NCBI RefSeq assembly: GCF_015706575.1
Contig: NW_024037064.1
Span: 10,331,606 to 10,395,605, forward strand
From: Patiria miniata
Lineage: Eukaryota > Echinodermata > Asteroidea > Valvatida > Asterinidae
Direction of reading: 5' to 3'
DNA length: 64,000 nt
Each line of letters starts with the position of its first letter. Position 1 is the first letter of the stretch. The notes below the pieces were generated by a model, which did no database searches, had not been told where the DNA came from, and worked only from the letters and a program-made list of their open reading frames with translations. The position numbers and the translations under genes are program-made. Positions 1 to 9,992 of this stretch are shown here, piece by piece.

Positions 1-1358
1 AATGACACTCAAAAGTGACATACATGTAGGGGCCTACACTAGGGTGGTTGGCATTTTTTTTTTTTTTTGTCCAAACACAGTCGTTTTCCTAGCTGGAGTT
101 ACCCAGCCCTAAATTTTATCATTGGGTTGTCATTTAGGGCTGGAGGAAGTTTTTCACGTCCAAAAAAAATTCGAAAATGTGTAATTTTGTTCCCCTAAAC
201 ACACTTATTTCAACTGGGTCTTACCCATTTCACCACTTCACAGGACTTTGAAGAAAAAAAAAACGATCCACGATGAAGATTCAGCCTACAATTGCAGTGA
301 AAAAAGGAGGCATAGGGGGCCTATCCGACAGCCGTGCGGTCATGATGATGCCCGGAGCTAGATTTGTGCACCAACAAACTGCAAAGCGCTGTCGATTACC
401 ATGCACACACAGTGAACCACCAGTCACACTTGCCAACTGCATGGCGCCAGTCAGTGGCCGTGTCTCACACGCACACAGCCCTGTTTGACCTCAGTTTCTT
501 GTCCCGAGGTCGTGCATGCGTGGCCCAAAAGCGTACGCGAGGTTTTACAAGATTTATGCGAGACTAAAGAAAACACAAAAAGTGCCTGGATACGTGTACT
601 GTTTGGCCAAGATGGCTAAATATGTGAAAAGTTCAAATCGTGTGCTTTATTTGATACCAAAAATAACTGCTTTTGCCAAATATAAAGTGTTGTCAGGACC
701 TGTCGAACAAAATCATATTTTTTATCAACAAACATGACAAAAGCGAGGGCCGATAGTTTTTAGGTGTACATTGGATTCTTCACAACGGCCAAAGATTCAT
801 AGATAGAGGAAGGTATATGCTTCATTTTCATGTGAAACACGTGCAGGAGACTTCTAATGATTGGTCCAAATCCCCGGTTAAAAAAAATGAAGACCGTTGC
901 GAGATTTCATGATTTGCAATCACATGTACGTGTGGCAGGGCCAAGTTTTACTTGTAGTTTTTACTGTATTTTTTGTAGTGTTTTAGGATAGGAGTAGGTC
1001 CCCTGAATAAATCACCCTTTTTATTAGATGTCCCCTACTCTTTCATAGTAGTGTTTCCCCCTGATTAGCTTTCCCCAATAACAGTTCACATTGTATGTAA
1101 ATTGTTCCCATGCCATTGGTTCCCCCTGTCTCAAGACCATGTGCCCTGCCCACCCTGTAAGACCACAGACCCCTCATGATCAGTAGCAGACCAGCGGCAG
1201 TAGAGAGAGGACCGTGCATTTTATTACCTCTCTTTCCCCCTTGATTTTCTTGGGTGCGCTTTGCCCTGTGTGAGAGTTTATCTGCTCGAGTTATTGGTGA
1301 GTTCTGATATATGTTTTTTTGTATTTTCTCATTAAGTGTATTATTAAGTTTTTTTTAG
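1..1358. other. No gene seen
   Basis: AT-rich sequence with poly-T and poly-A runs. The open frames are short and overlapping (for example around 273-737) and show no domain, splice or codon signal that I trust. The stretch 970-1300 is a C-rich, T-rich block without recognised content, directly beyond the 3' end of the LINE. Confidence 0.5.
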
Positions 1359-1452
1359 AATAATAATAATAATAATAATAAACCATTCTTATAAAGCGCA
1401 TTTTACACGGGGTCCCAATGCGCTGAACAATTAACAGAGGAAAACACTAACA

Positions 1453-1600
1453 TTATATTTCATTTGCAGTGAACAGATGGGTTTTAAGATTAGCTTTGAA
1501 AACGTCCAGGGTTGGGGCTTCCTTGATGTGATTGGGTAGTTTGTTCCAGAGGGTGGGCGCTGCAGATGAAAACGCTCGCTGACCGTATGACCTTGTCGAT
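1453..1600 (-). pseudogene. Frameshifted C terminus of the LINE ORF2
   Basis: The reading frame here gives RSYGQRAFSSAAPTLWNKLP and ends LFTANEI, which is the usual last segment of CR1/L2 reverse transcriptases. It is offset by one base from the main ORF2 frame. The switch lies near 1595-1605, in a GCTCGCCTGCTCC context on the minus strand. A single indel explains it. The long ORF2 beyond this point reads unrelated residues. Confidence 0.75.
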
Positions 1601-4267
1601 GGAGCAGGCGAGCAGGGATTGTGAGCTTGATCGAAGATTTCTACGGGGTTCATATTTATGGATTAATTGCTGGAGGTAAGTAGGGGCGAGACGATGGAGA
1701 CATTGGTATGTTAGGAGAAGGGTTTTGTAGATTATCCTCCTCTTGACTGGGAGCCAGTGCAGACTACGGAGAATAGGTGATATGGGTTGATGGGGCTTCG
1801 AGAGGGTGACTAGTCTTGCAGCTGAGTTTTGGATGCGTTGGAGTTTTGCGATTTGTGAGTCTGGTAGCCCTTGAAGTAAACTGTTGCAAAAATCTAGGCG
1901 ACAAGTAATAAATGCATGAGCAAGCTTTTCTGTTGTGTGCGGGTCAAGGAATTTGCGGATCTGTCCGATTTTATGAAGGGCAAATGATGCAGACCGACAG
2001 ATGCTATTGATGTGCGTGTCCATTTGTAGATTAGGTTGCATTGTAACACCTAGGTTTCGTACCTTAGAAACGGGCTGGAGGGAAGCGTTGCCGATATGAA
2101 CAGGGGGGAGTTGAGTATGGCTTCTATGGCAGGATGTTATATGAAGGACCTCCGTTTTGTCTGCATTTAATTTCAGTTTATTTGCTGTGGACCAAGATTT
2201 GATGTCGTTAAGGCAGAGTTCTAACTGGGGAATGGCTGTAGGTCGATCCCGCTCTTTCAAAATGATGTAAACTTGAGTGTCGTCAGCATAGATCATTTGT
2301 CCAACACCGTGGGCCTCAATTATGTCCTCAAGGGGGGATGTGTACATTATGAAACACAAGGGTCCCAGCACAGATCCTTGAGGGACACCGACTTCAGGGA
2401 CATAAGCGTCAGATAGGTCATCATTAATTGAAATGTACTGAGTACGGTGTTTGAAGTAAGATTCGAACCAGTTGATAGCATGGCCGGATATGCCATACCT
2501 GTGACAAAGACGATGAAGCATGATCTCGTGGTTGATGGTGTCAAAGGCTGCGGAGTAGTCCAGTAGAACAAGAACCGCCTCTTGGCCCTTGTCAGCAGCT
2601 AGTAACAAGTCGTTGTTCACTCGGAGAAGAGCCGTCTCCACACTATGACGACGCTTGTATGCAGACTGCATGTTGCTGTGAAGACTGTTCTCGAGAAGAT
2701 AATCTTGGACCTGAGACGAAGCTGCGCGTTCAGTTATCTTAGCGAGAAATTTCAAATTGGCAATAGGTCTGTAGTTTTTTAGTGGTTCCGGATCCATGTT
2801 GGGTTTCTTGAGCAGGGGGGTGACGTGGGCAGATTTGAAAGCATCAGGAAAATGGCCGTTCTCAAGGGAGAGATTGATGATTGTTGTGATGATGGGAGTG
2901 AGTTCATTTAGACACTTCTTCAGTAACGATGTTGGAATTGGATCAAGCCTGCATGTTGTTGAAGGTGACCCGGTGATCAACTTTCTGACAGAACTATCAG
3001 AAAGGATGTCAAATCCAGTGAAAGATGTCTCGCACGAGTCGGCCACTGGTACTGTTGTCTCAACTGTTGAAGCGTTATCAAGTTCTGCAATGATGGTCTG
3101 GGTCTTATTGGAAAAGAATTGTGAGAAACGATCCACTAGTGACTCTGGTTCATTCTCTGGCGGAAGGGTTCTTGAAGTTTTCGGGGTGCATAATTTGTCG
3201 ACTTTGCGAAACAGTTGTTGAGAATCGAGGTCGGCAAGTTGTGTCCTGTGATATTCGGTTTTGGCTTGAGTTATCATACGATTGTACCGGTAGATCTGTT
3301 CATTCAGAAGTTGTTTGTGAACTGCCAGTTTAGAGGATTTCCACTTGCGTTCACGTTTACGTAGTTCTTGTTTTGCTTTGTGGATGTGTTCATTGTACCA
3401 CGGGGCGTGTGGGCGACATGATATGTTACGAGAGATGAGGGGGGCGTGTTGATTTAGGAGATCTTTCAAAGTACTCTCGTACTGATGAACCAACTGGTTC
3501 AGATCAGAGGCTGGGGCAGTATACAGTGGTGAAGCCAGGATATCCTTGCGGAAGGCATCTATGTCAATCTTACGAATTTCTCGAAGTTTGATGTCTCTTT
3601 TGACCGGATCGGGCCGACTGACGTTCAGTAAACATTTGACAGCGGCATGATCGGAGGGCAGGTAATTAGTGGTGACAACACGTGAAACTGTGTCATCTGC
3701 TGAACGTGACAAGATGAGGTCCAGTGTGTGGCCCTCGCGGTGAGTGGGGCCAGTCACATGCTGCTCGAGATTAGCAGAGTCAATGAGATCACAGAAGATT
3801 GCCGCTTCACGATTAGATGGATCATCGACGTGGAAGTTAAAGTCACCAGCAACCGCGATGTGTCCTGGCTCAGACACAACAGATTCCAGGAGTGTGGAGA
3901 ATTCACGAAAAAATATAGGGGAAGTCATGCGTCCATCGATTAGTCTCTGAGGTCTATAGATTACGATGAGCCGAAGGGGGGTCTGGGATCGAGCGTTAAT
4001 TGATAAATCAATATGTTCAAATGAATCAAATGTTCTACCTTCGTTCATATGGGCAATGAAGCTGCTTCGAAGATACACACAGACGCCACCACCATTTCTG
4101 TTTTTCCGAGGTATGTGGTGAATTTGGTAGTCAGGAAGTGTTGCCATAAGATCTGCAATAGCACGATGATCCCGATGATCACCAGTCAGCCATGTTTCAG
4201 TTATGGCGATAATATCGATGTGGTTGGATATAATTAAATCACATAAGATAGGGATCTTGGCTTTCAT
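1490..4267 (-). CDS. LINE endonuclease-reverse transcriptase (ORF2)
   Basis: Encodes the target-priming machinery of the element. An APE-type endonuclease lies at the N terminus: ITETW near residue 22, AGDFNFH for the metal site, and SDH near residue 205. A reverse transcriptase follows, with LDYSAAFDTI, GVPQGSVLGP and the catalytic YADD at about residues 660-663. The C-terminal region has the LQRIQNSAARLV and LHWLPV motifs usual in CR1/L2 proteins. The frame is open upstream of the listed ATG for another 36 codons, back to a TAA at 4376-4378, so the true N terminus may be earlier (a conserved-looking TTFGLWNARS sits there). Near position 1600 the family C terminus moves to another frame (SYGQRAFSSAAPTLWN, ending at 1453), so this copy has one frameshift close to its end. 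Otherwise it is intact over 900 codons, which suggests a young insertion. Confidence 0.9.
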   Translation of the reverse strand: MKAKIPILCDLIISNHIDIIAITETWLTGDHRDHRAIADLMATLPDYQIHHIPRKNRNGGGVCVYLRSSFIAHMNEGRTFDSFEHIDLSINARSQTPLRLIVIYRPQRLIDGRMTSPIFFREFSTLLESVVSEPGHIAVAGDFNFHVDDPSNREAAIFCDLIDSANLEQHVTGPTHREGHTLDLILSRSADDTVSRVVTTNYLPSDHAAVKCLLNVSRPDPVKRDIKLREIRKIDIDAFRKDILASPLYTAPASDLNQLVHQYESTLKDLLNQHAPLISRNISCRPHAPWYNEHIHKAKQELRKRERKWKSSKLAVHKQLLNEQIYRYNRMITQAKTEYHRTQLADLDSQQLFRKVDKLCTPKTSRTLPPENEPESLVDRFSQFFSNKTQTIIAELDNASTVETTVPVADSCETSFTGFDILSDSSVRKLITGSPSTTCRLDPIPTSLLKKCLNELTPIITTIINLSLENGHFPDAFKSAHVTPLLKKPNMDPEPLKNYRPIANLKFLAKITERAASSQVQDYLLENSLHSNMQSAYKRRHSVETALLRVNNDLLLAADKGQEAVLVLLDYSAAFDTINHEIMLHRLCHRYGISGHAINWFESYFKHRTQYISINDDLSDAYVPEVGVPQGSVLGPLCFIMYTSPLEDIIEAHGVGQMIYADDTQVYIILKERDRPTAIPQLELCLNDIKSWSTANKLKLNADKTEVLHITSCHRSHTQLPPVHIGNASLQPVSKVRNLGVTMQPNLQMDTHINSICRSASFALHKIGQIRKFLDPHTTEKLAHAFITCRLDFCNSLLQGLPDSQIAKLQRIQNSAARLVTLSKPHQPISPILRSLHWLPVKRRIIYKTLLLTYQCLHRLAPTYLQQLIHKYEPRRNLRSSSQSLLACSIDKVIRSASVFICSAHPLEQTTQSHQGSPNPGRFQS

Positions 4268-4375
4268 CGATCGAGCATTCCACAGACCGAAAGTAGTGGG
4301 AACAAGTTGTTTTGAGGGTGGTAAGCATGGTGAAATGTTGGTGAGGTTGGTGAGATTTGCACCTTTTTGTCCCGC

Positions 4376-4654
4376 TTAAAAATCAGGGTGAATCTCGTAG
4401 GGTATGTCTTGGTGGCTCAGTACGGGGATGGGTTTCTGTTGTTTAGCCCATGATCTGCGGCCCCTTTTGGTTGGTCTTGGCACACCAATTCCAAGCTCTT
4501 TTAGTCTGGTGTGAACGTGAAGGGGCACTGTGGTTTTACCTGTAGGTTTGAGCGACAGCAACTCATCATGGCTGTAGGAGTTTGTTGTAGTGGCAACCAT
4601 GACTACTGCTGACAATAGGATGAGCACAATGGCCAACAATGCCGATCCAGCCAT
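4376..4654 (-). CDS. Short leading ORF of the LINE with a hydrophobic N terminus
   Basis: A 92-residue ORF just 5' of ORF2. Residues 2-22 (AGSALLAIVLILLSAVVMVAT) form a signal-peptide or membrane-anchor-like stretch. After it come YSHDELLSLK and a basic KRGRRSW segment. L2/CR1 elements of fish and invertebrates often carry a related motif (Y-x-x-x-E/Q-L-L-x-L followed by a leucine/basic segment) ahead of the endonuclease. The ORF stops with TAA at 4376-4378 and the next codon starts the ORF2 frame, so the two ORFs are in the same frame and separated by one stop. Whether ORF2 is made by reinitiation or read-through, or whether the stop is a mutation, cannot be told from one copy. Confidence 0.6.
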   Translation of the reverse strand: MAGSALLAIVLILLSAVVMVATTTNSYSHDELLSLKPTGKTTVPLHVHTRLKELGIGVPRPTKRGRRSWAKQQKPIPVLSHQDIPYEIHPDF

Positions 4655-4960
4655 GCGTCAATCAATTTCTGAAGCACAATGACGAGCCAAAACACACTGC
4701 TGAATGCTATAGGCGTACGTAGTCCTTGTACAGTACTTGTACTCGGAGTAATGAGCAGAATCTGTTCAAAATTCCAGGTTTTTGGCGATCTGGTAACTTG
4801 GATTTCCGATCCAGGAGCTAGGAGGATCCTTACGTCTGTGTGATCCGACTGTGTGGTTTTTTAAGTTGATGTCGGTGATCAAAAGGCAAAAACCGAGACA
4901 ATTTTTGCCAGGAAATGAGCATGTAGGTGCAACCGGAAGCGCTACCATTACCTAAAAAAG

Positions 4961-7090
4961 AAGTTTTGATCTGTTTTGGTATTGTTCAGAGTTTTGACAA
5001 TCAAGTTTTATAGAATTCCTGAACAGCCTTGTAAGTTGTAGGAATTATCACTTGAAGTTTTGAGATTGGGTTTATTTAGAAATTACTTGAAGAAAGTTAG
5101 CTTGTATTGTTTGATTTTGATTGATCAGGATCATTAGACATGTTAGAGTTCTGTTATTTTCGAGGAAAACTGTGTTGTCAGAAGTTAATTTCCGAGGAAT
5201 GACTTGGATAGATGCATTGCATTGCCTTTTTCTTTTGACATCTGATTTCAGTATTTTGGATGGTGTTTTCTTCATTACCTTTATTGTTTTATTGTACATG
5301 TATAAAGCCAAGAGGAGTGGTTTTCCCACAGACTTCTTACTGATTAGTTTGCCATGTTTATTCATTAGTTAGACTTGTCCAAGCTGTTCATTTACTGTAG
5401 ACTTGCATTTCCTTTATTTTGTATTTAGCCACCTGTTTCATTTAGTTATTCTTATCTGCTTTGGACCTGTGCAAGTTTACTGTTCAGGAATGTTGAATTA
5501 CTCCCTTGGTGATTAGTCCCACCTGGCATTCAGAAGACAGGGACCACTGTTTATCTTGCTCATTAGGTATTCACGAGAAATTTTAGTGTTCTTGGCAAGA
5601 CTGTATAGTAGTTCCACATGGCATTGTTTATATTACTTTAGACCTAGTGTAGCTTGAGTTGTTTGCATTGTTTACTGTTTCTTATTATGTTCTTTACTCT
5701 CTTATCTTGTTTTACAGATTTTCTGCCAGAAGTGTCTTTAAGGTCTACTAATATACACACTGTGTTGGTTTGAGTCTTTGGTTTTAGGTTTAAGTTTTTG
5801 GTCTTCATCTTTTGTTTTGATTTTGATTTGAAGTTCTTGTAAATAAATTCCTTTTGTCTTTTTTTGTTCGAAATCTAGAATTGTGTCCCTTGTCCCTATT
5901 AATTCAGTCTCCTCGCGCCTTTTCTCTTCAAAGATCCTGAGTTTAGTTTGGTTAGAATCCCCATAGTTGTATTAGTTTTCGCGAGTTCCCCAGGTGTGTC
6001 ATTTTTCCAGGTTACATACGCGTGTAAATGAAAGTAAGTACGCTGACGTACATTGGCTTGAAAACCTTGCAAATAGCACGTGCGAACGTGCAATGAATGA
6101 CTTATGAATATTAAGCAGGCCATACTCAAACTCGACCATTCAGTGGGCGTATGGGGTCACAAGGTCACACCGTGTTTGGGTTCCTCGCTCTATGCTTTAC
6201 AATGGCGACGATATTTCGCATTGTGAAAAATGGAAGTTGTTGGAAACATTAGGTGTACATCAAATTCTTAAAATATTGACGACATCACGTTCACGAGATT
6301 TTTTGTAGATGAAGGTTCATTCTTTCCTTTGACAACATTTGGGAGACTTTCGTCGTCGTTGAAAAAAATCGAAAAATTCATGACCTCATTTTTAGTTGAT
6401 TTGTCTGTGAAATAATACCGTCAAAATGCATCGAAATCCTTTTTTTGAGAAAAAAAATACCTTGATGGATGTATGAAGTAGGTCTTTAACTACCGAAAAC
6501 AACTTTGTTTGTTTTGGATGGGTTGTGGTTTGCCATGAAAATCACGAATTTTTGGAAGCCTTTTTTACGGCCATCTTTCCCTGGCCTCGCGTTGCTGTCG
6601 GTTGTGTGGACGAGAAAATAGAGCACCTACGCGTGACACAGCAACTGACTGGGCGCGGCGCGGCATGGCGCTGAAGCGCGCACCGGATGCCTGTTTGATG
6701 CACCACTGCTGCACTAACTATGAGTCTTCACTTGCATCACGGCAGAGGTAGAACGGCAGCCGAAGTTGGCCGATAAACAATCGTCGGGTGCGCGCTTCAG
6801 CGCGCAGTTGGCAAGTGTGGCAAGTGCAGTTGGCAAACTGTGTGACTGGTGGTTAAAGTGTTTTAAGAATTTTTGCACTCCTTAAATTGTGTTTCTTCAT
6901 CAGATTTGGTACTTTTCAGGTCATGGCCCAGTATGGAACTCTTTCCTAAAAGATATGAATCTGGGACAGAGAATCGCGTTTCCAATGTGGTTAGAAAATA
7001 CTTTGAAAATCTTCTTGACTTTCCATTGACTTTGAACACAAATGCTGAATGCTGCATTCTTTCCGTCTGACATGCCAGAGTAACTTGGTG
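4961..7090. other. No gene seen
   Basis: T-rich non-coding sequence. The ORFs here are short and without recognisable motifs. 6600-6850 is a GC-richer patch with GCGCGCTTCAGCGCGC-like words but no exon that I can support. Confidence 0.4.
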
Positions 7091-7094
7091 CCCA

Positions 7095-7160
7095 ACTTCG
7101 CCTTTTTTTTTTAAGTACATGTACTAGGCCTAGTACATGTAGTAGGCCTAGTCTCGGTAA
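7095..7160. repeat. Short palindromic block
   Basis: Nested palindromes built of TACATGTA and TAGGCCTA words (TACATGTACTAGGCCTAG followed by TACATGTAGTAGGCCTAG). Such words are scattered throughout the window. The 7152-7172 stretch (GGTAATCGTTATCTT) recurs inverted at 7733-7750, so it may be one end of a decayed inverted-repeat element. Confidence 0.45.
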
Positions 7161-7452
7161 TCGTTATCTTTAGGAACCCGTTCCTATATAAGGTTAAAGG
7201 CAGAAAGGACTCATCAAAACAGCTGACTAAATGACACTCAATACGTACATCACTTTTTTTTCAATCATTCAAGGGAGGACACCTTCTTGAATATTTTGTT
7301 TATTATATTGTGGCAAGTGGGCATGTCTTTGATTTATGAGGGAAATTATGGGGTAAAAGAGTCATTTGAAAAGACCACGACGACAACCAGAAAACAGGCT
7401 CGAATTTATGGCGACAGTGAAAACTTGATGCAATGAAGGCTCGATGCTGATC

Positions 7453-7517
7453 ATGCTGATTGGCTTATCAAAAAAATAATATTTTTTGAAAAATTTGTTA
7501 TCAGCCAATCAGCATCA
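7453..7517. repeat. Hairpin, 15-20 bp arms
   Basis: The arms ATGCTGATTGGCTTA and TATCAGCCAATCAGCAT are inverted around an AT-rich centre that is itself palindromic (TCAAAAAAATAATATTTTTT). It is probably the core of a small fold-back element lying between the inverted words at 7152 and 7733. Confidence 0.5.
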
Positions 7518-7779
7518 GGCTTTCATTCTGTGTGGCTTGCGTCGCTGATTGCAAAAAAAAAAAAAATAGGAAAGTCACATTTTCTTTGAAAGTGCGTTTC
7601 AAAATTTCACCAAACATGAGTTATTAATCTGAAGACAAAAGACTGGCCCGCAAAAGTTGTTTTGGTACTGAACAGTCATGCAAAAGTCAGTTTTGAACGG
7701 AACGGAACCGGTAAAAAATAGAGGTGTTCTGAAGATAACGATTACCCAAGTCTCAGTACACATTGTAAGCCCCATCGGA

Positions 7780-8250
7780 GTTACATGTACCACTGCGTGT
7801 GTGCACATCACATGACAACAATGGTCTGTGGATAAACAAGGCAGAAAGACTTCAATATCCCACCTGGACAGCACTTGCCACCCTGTGCACAAACCCTATG
7901 AGACTGGTCTGAAAAATTCCAAGTGTTTCTCAGTAAATGCTTCAATATTTTCCCTGCCAAATTTGGCCTTTTAGGACATGTTATCGGAAAAATTAGTGAT
8001 GTCCATACATGTATATTTATGGAATTCTTTCCTTAAATTGCATAAAAGTTGGAGCATACACATGATCAATACAAAACGTGCTATTAAACATTCAACATTT
8101 TGAATCGAAAATCTACTTCAAAACAAAAACACTTTCTTTGATTTCGTTGGTACCCTGCTATGATTTTGCATGCATGTGGCAAACTGTTCATCCACAGACC
8201 CTTATCGCTGTCATGTGATGTGATGTGCGCACATGCAGTTGTACGAAGGA
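7780..8250. repeat. Fold-back repeat, about 50-60 bp arms
   Basis: The sequence around 7785-7840 (TGTGTGCACATCACATGACA, then GGTCTGTGGAT) recurs inverted around 8186-8245 (ATCCACAGACC, then TGTCATGTGATGTGATGTGC). The arms are roughly three-quarters identical and enclose about 350 bp of AT-rich sequence without an ORF. This is consistent with an old MITE. Confidence 0.5.
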
Positions 8251-8539
8251 CATTAACTATTAGGTCAGGGAGCCAGACGCTGCTGTAACGATAGCAATTG
8301 CCGCAACAGTAGCCCCTGCATTATTTTTAACATTTGGACATAATCTGGCGATAGTACTTACATGGCGTTTCAAACAGTTAACAACCCAACCATTTTCCAA
8401 CAAAAACATCAGATTGCACCCTCAAAACGGCCGCAGAATTACTTGATGCCACCTGAGATACAATTACAGATTTATGATTTGAAGATCATGATACTAAGCT
8501 TTACTTACAATCTGGATGAAAAGTGAAATTTACCATTTA

Positions 8540-8618
8540 TCGGCGAGAGCTCCGTTGCGAATATCGCGCGGACGCCATTTTCAAATTGTCCTCCTTTCTT
8601 TTCCAATTTCAGTAAAGT
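8540..8618 (+). promoter_or_regulatory. Putative promoter and 5' UTR of the PIH1D2-like gene
   Basis: CpG-containing stretch with GCGCGGACGCCATTTTC, whose CGCCATTTT core matches a YY1-type site common at start sites of housekeeping and ciliary genes. A pyrimidine tract and CAG at about 8600-8612 could be either UTR or a splice acceptor. No TATA box was seen. Confidence 0.35.
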
Positions 8619-8797
8619 ATGGCGACAGGCATCCAACATGACCTGATGAAGCAGGCACAGTGCTTTTGGTCAATGCTGCATGAGCTTGCAGAGACCGATG
8701 AAGATGCATACAGGAAGTTCATGGCCACAAACCTCCAAAGAGGACAGCATGAATTGACACTGGCCAAGCATGGATGTGTGTCAAGACCCGTATCATG
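8619..8797 (+). CDS. PIH1D2: First coding exon of a PIH1D2-like protein
   Basis: Starts ATGGCGACAGG and ends at a good donor (CATG|GTAGGT), giving about 60 residues. The segment CFWSMLHELAETDEDAYRKF resembles the N terminus of PIH1 domain-containing protein 2, where vertebrates have a similar FW..L..LA..D...Y.KF helix. PIH proteins are HSP90 co-factors that help assemble axonemal dynein arms and other complexes in the cytoplasm. I could not find the following exons (PIH1 and CS domains) in the next 9 kb. They may be far downstream, too diverged to spot, or absent. The identification rests on one short exon, so it is moderate. Confidence 0.5.
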
Positions 8798-9812
8798 GTA
8801 GGTTCACTTAGGCTGAAAATATGTGTGTGTTTACGCTAACATCCCAACAAATACCAGGTTGGTAGGCAAACAATTATTTTTGTTTGTAACTTTCTTTTTT
8901 ATGTTTGTCTGTCAGTCTGATATACTTTGACTTTGTTTATTCTAGGGTGCATTGTACCTTCACCACAGACACACAATCAAGGTATCATTGGAAAGAGGAC
9001 ACACTGGCGTTGCATATGATCTCTAACTTATTTCAAAATATTCATTAGTTTTTTATAATTTACATTTACATCTGGGTTTCCTTTTTGATACACCCTGTAT
9101 TGAGCAGAGCAACACGAACAGCAGTCAACTTTCAACTACCAATTCTGAGACAATGGGAGTTTGTCCCATCCAATAATGTATACTGTGGTGACTAGCAAGC
9201 TCAGACTCTCGGGCCGTTGGATTGATTTGGTTAGACTTACATGTAGCAGGCGTGGCACATTGACAAGCACCTGTTGTGTGTTGTTTAATTGCGCAGTTGA
9301 GCAGGGTGTTGGCCAAAGTACTGGAACTGGTCATAAGGTTAAGGTGTTACACCAAGAATTGACTAATATCCCATGTCTGGTTTTGCCGTACTGAATAATC
9401 CAGTACTGTACAGCCAAGCCACTACTTCAATAGACCTCATGCTGAGCGGCCATCTTAGAGAACAATGCAAATGTACTGCTTGGATAGGCATGACAACTAG
9501 ACCTCTTTATGTGGCCAATCTGCCTGTACAACATTGAACAACATCGGTAGGACTCTGTAGGTTTTGTTTTTTAAAATGTACCTTTTTTGTACAGGAAGAA
9601 TTGACTCTTCTAGTCACAGACAATACGAGTTACGTCTGCCACTACCAGAGATAATACAAGAAGACGATTCCACAGCCAAAGTCAGCAGACAACGTCATCA
9701 CTCACTACTGCCATGGCAACCAGGACTGTGATAAGTTAATACTTTCACACTTTTTATATCTGAATGCTGCAGATGAATTTGCACACTATGCATTTGTAGC
9801 CAGCCTCTGGCA
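8798..9812. other. No gene seen (possible intron)
   Basis: AT-rich, no supported exon. A CAG at about 9592 is followed by a short open frame (EELTLLVTDN) that does not resemble the PIH1 domain. Confidence 0.35.
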
Positions 9813-9992
9813 AGTTGGATCAAGGACCAATGGTTAACTAGTGGTTGGTTCGTGACGTACCTAGCGCATGCGCAGTGAAGATAATGCACCAATAACGAGT
9901 CTAGTTGGATCAAGGACCAATGGTTAACTAGTGGTTGGTTCGTGACGTACCTAGTGCATGCACAGTGAAGATAACGTAGTGAACGTACCAAC
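9813..9992. repeat. 90-bp tandem duplication
   Basis: Two near-identical 90-bp units that begin AGTTGGATCAAGGACCAATG and contain GGTTCGTGACGTACC and a GCATG(C) block. Each unit holds a CRE-like TGACGTA core and a CCAAT box. They read open on the minus strand only because the unit length is a multiple of three. Confidence 0.75.

Larger units (their letters stand above)
1359..4960 (-). mobile_element. CR1/L2-group LINE, nearly full length
   Basis: Non-LTR retrotransposon read on the minus strand. It carries a short leading ORF, an endonuclease-reverse transcriptase ORF, and a 3' end made of a GCGCTTTATAA-type tail followed by (ATT)n repeats, seen on the plus strand as AAT repeats at 1359-1382. 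CR1/L2/Rex-like elements end in such short tandem tails instead of poly-A. The 5' limit is uncertain: coding ends near 4654 and I place the edge at about 4960, where sequence character changes. Clade assignment within CR1/L2 is by motif memory and would need a tree. Confidence 0.85.
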
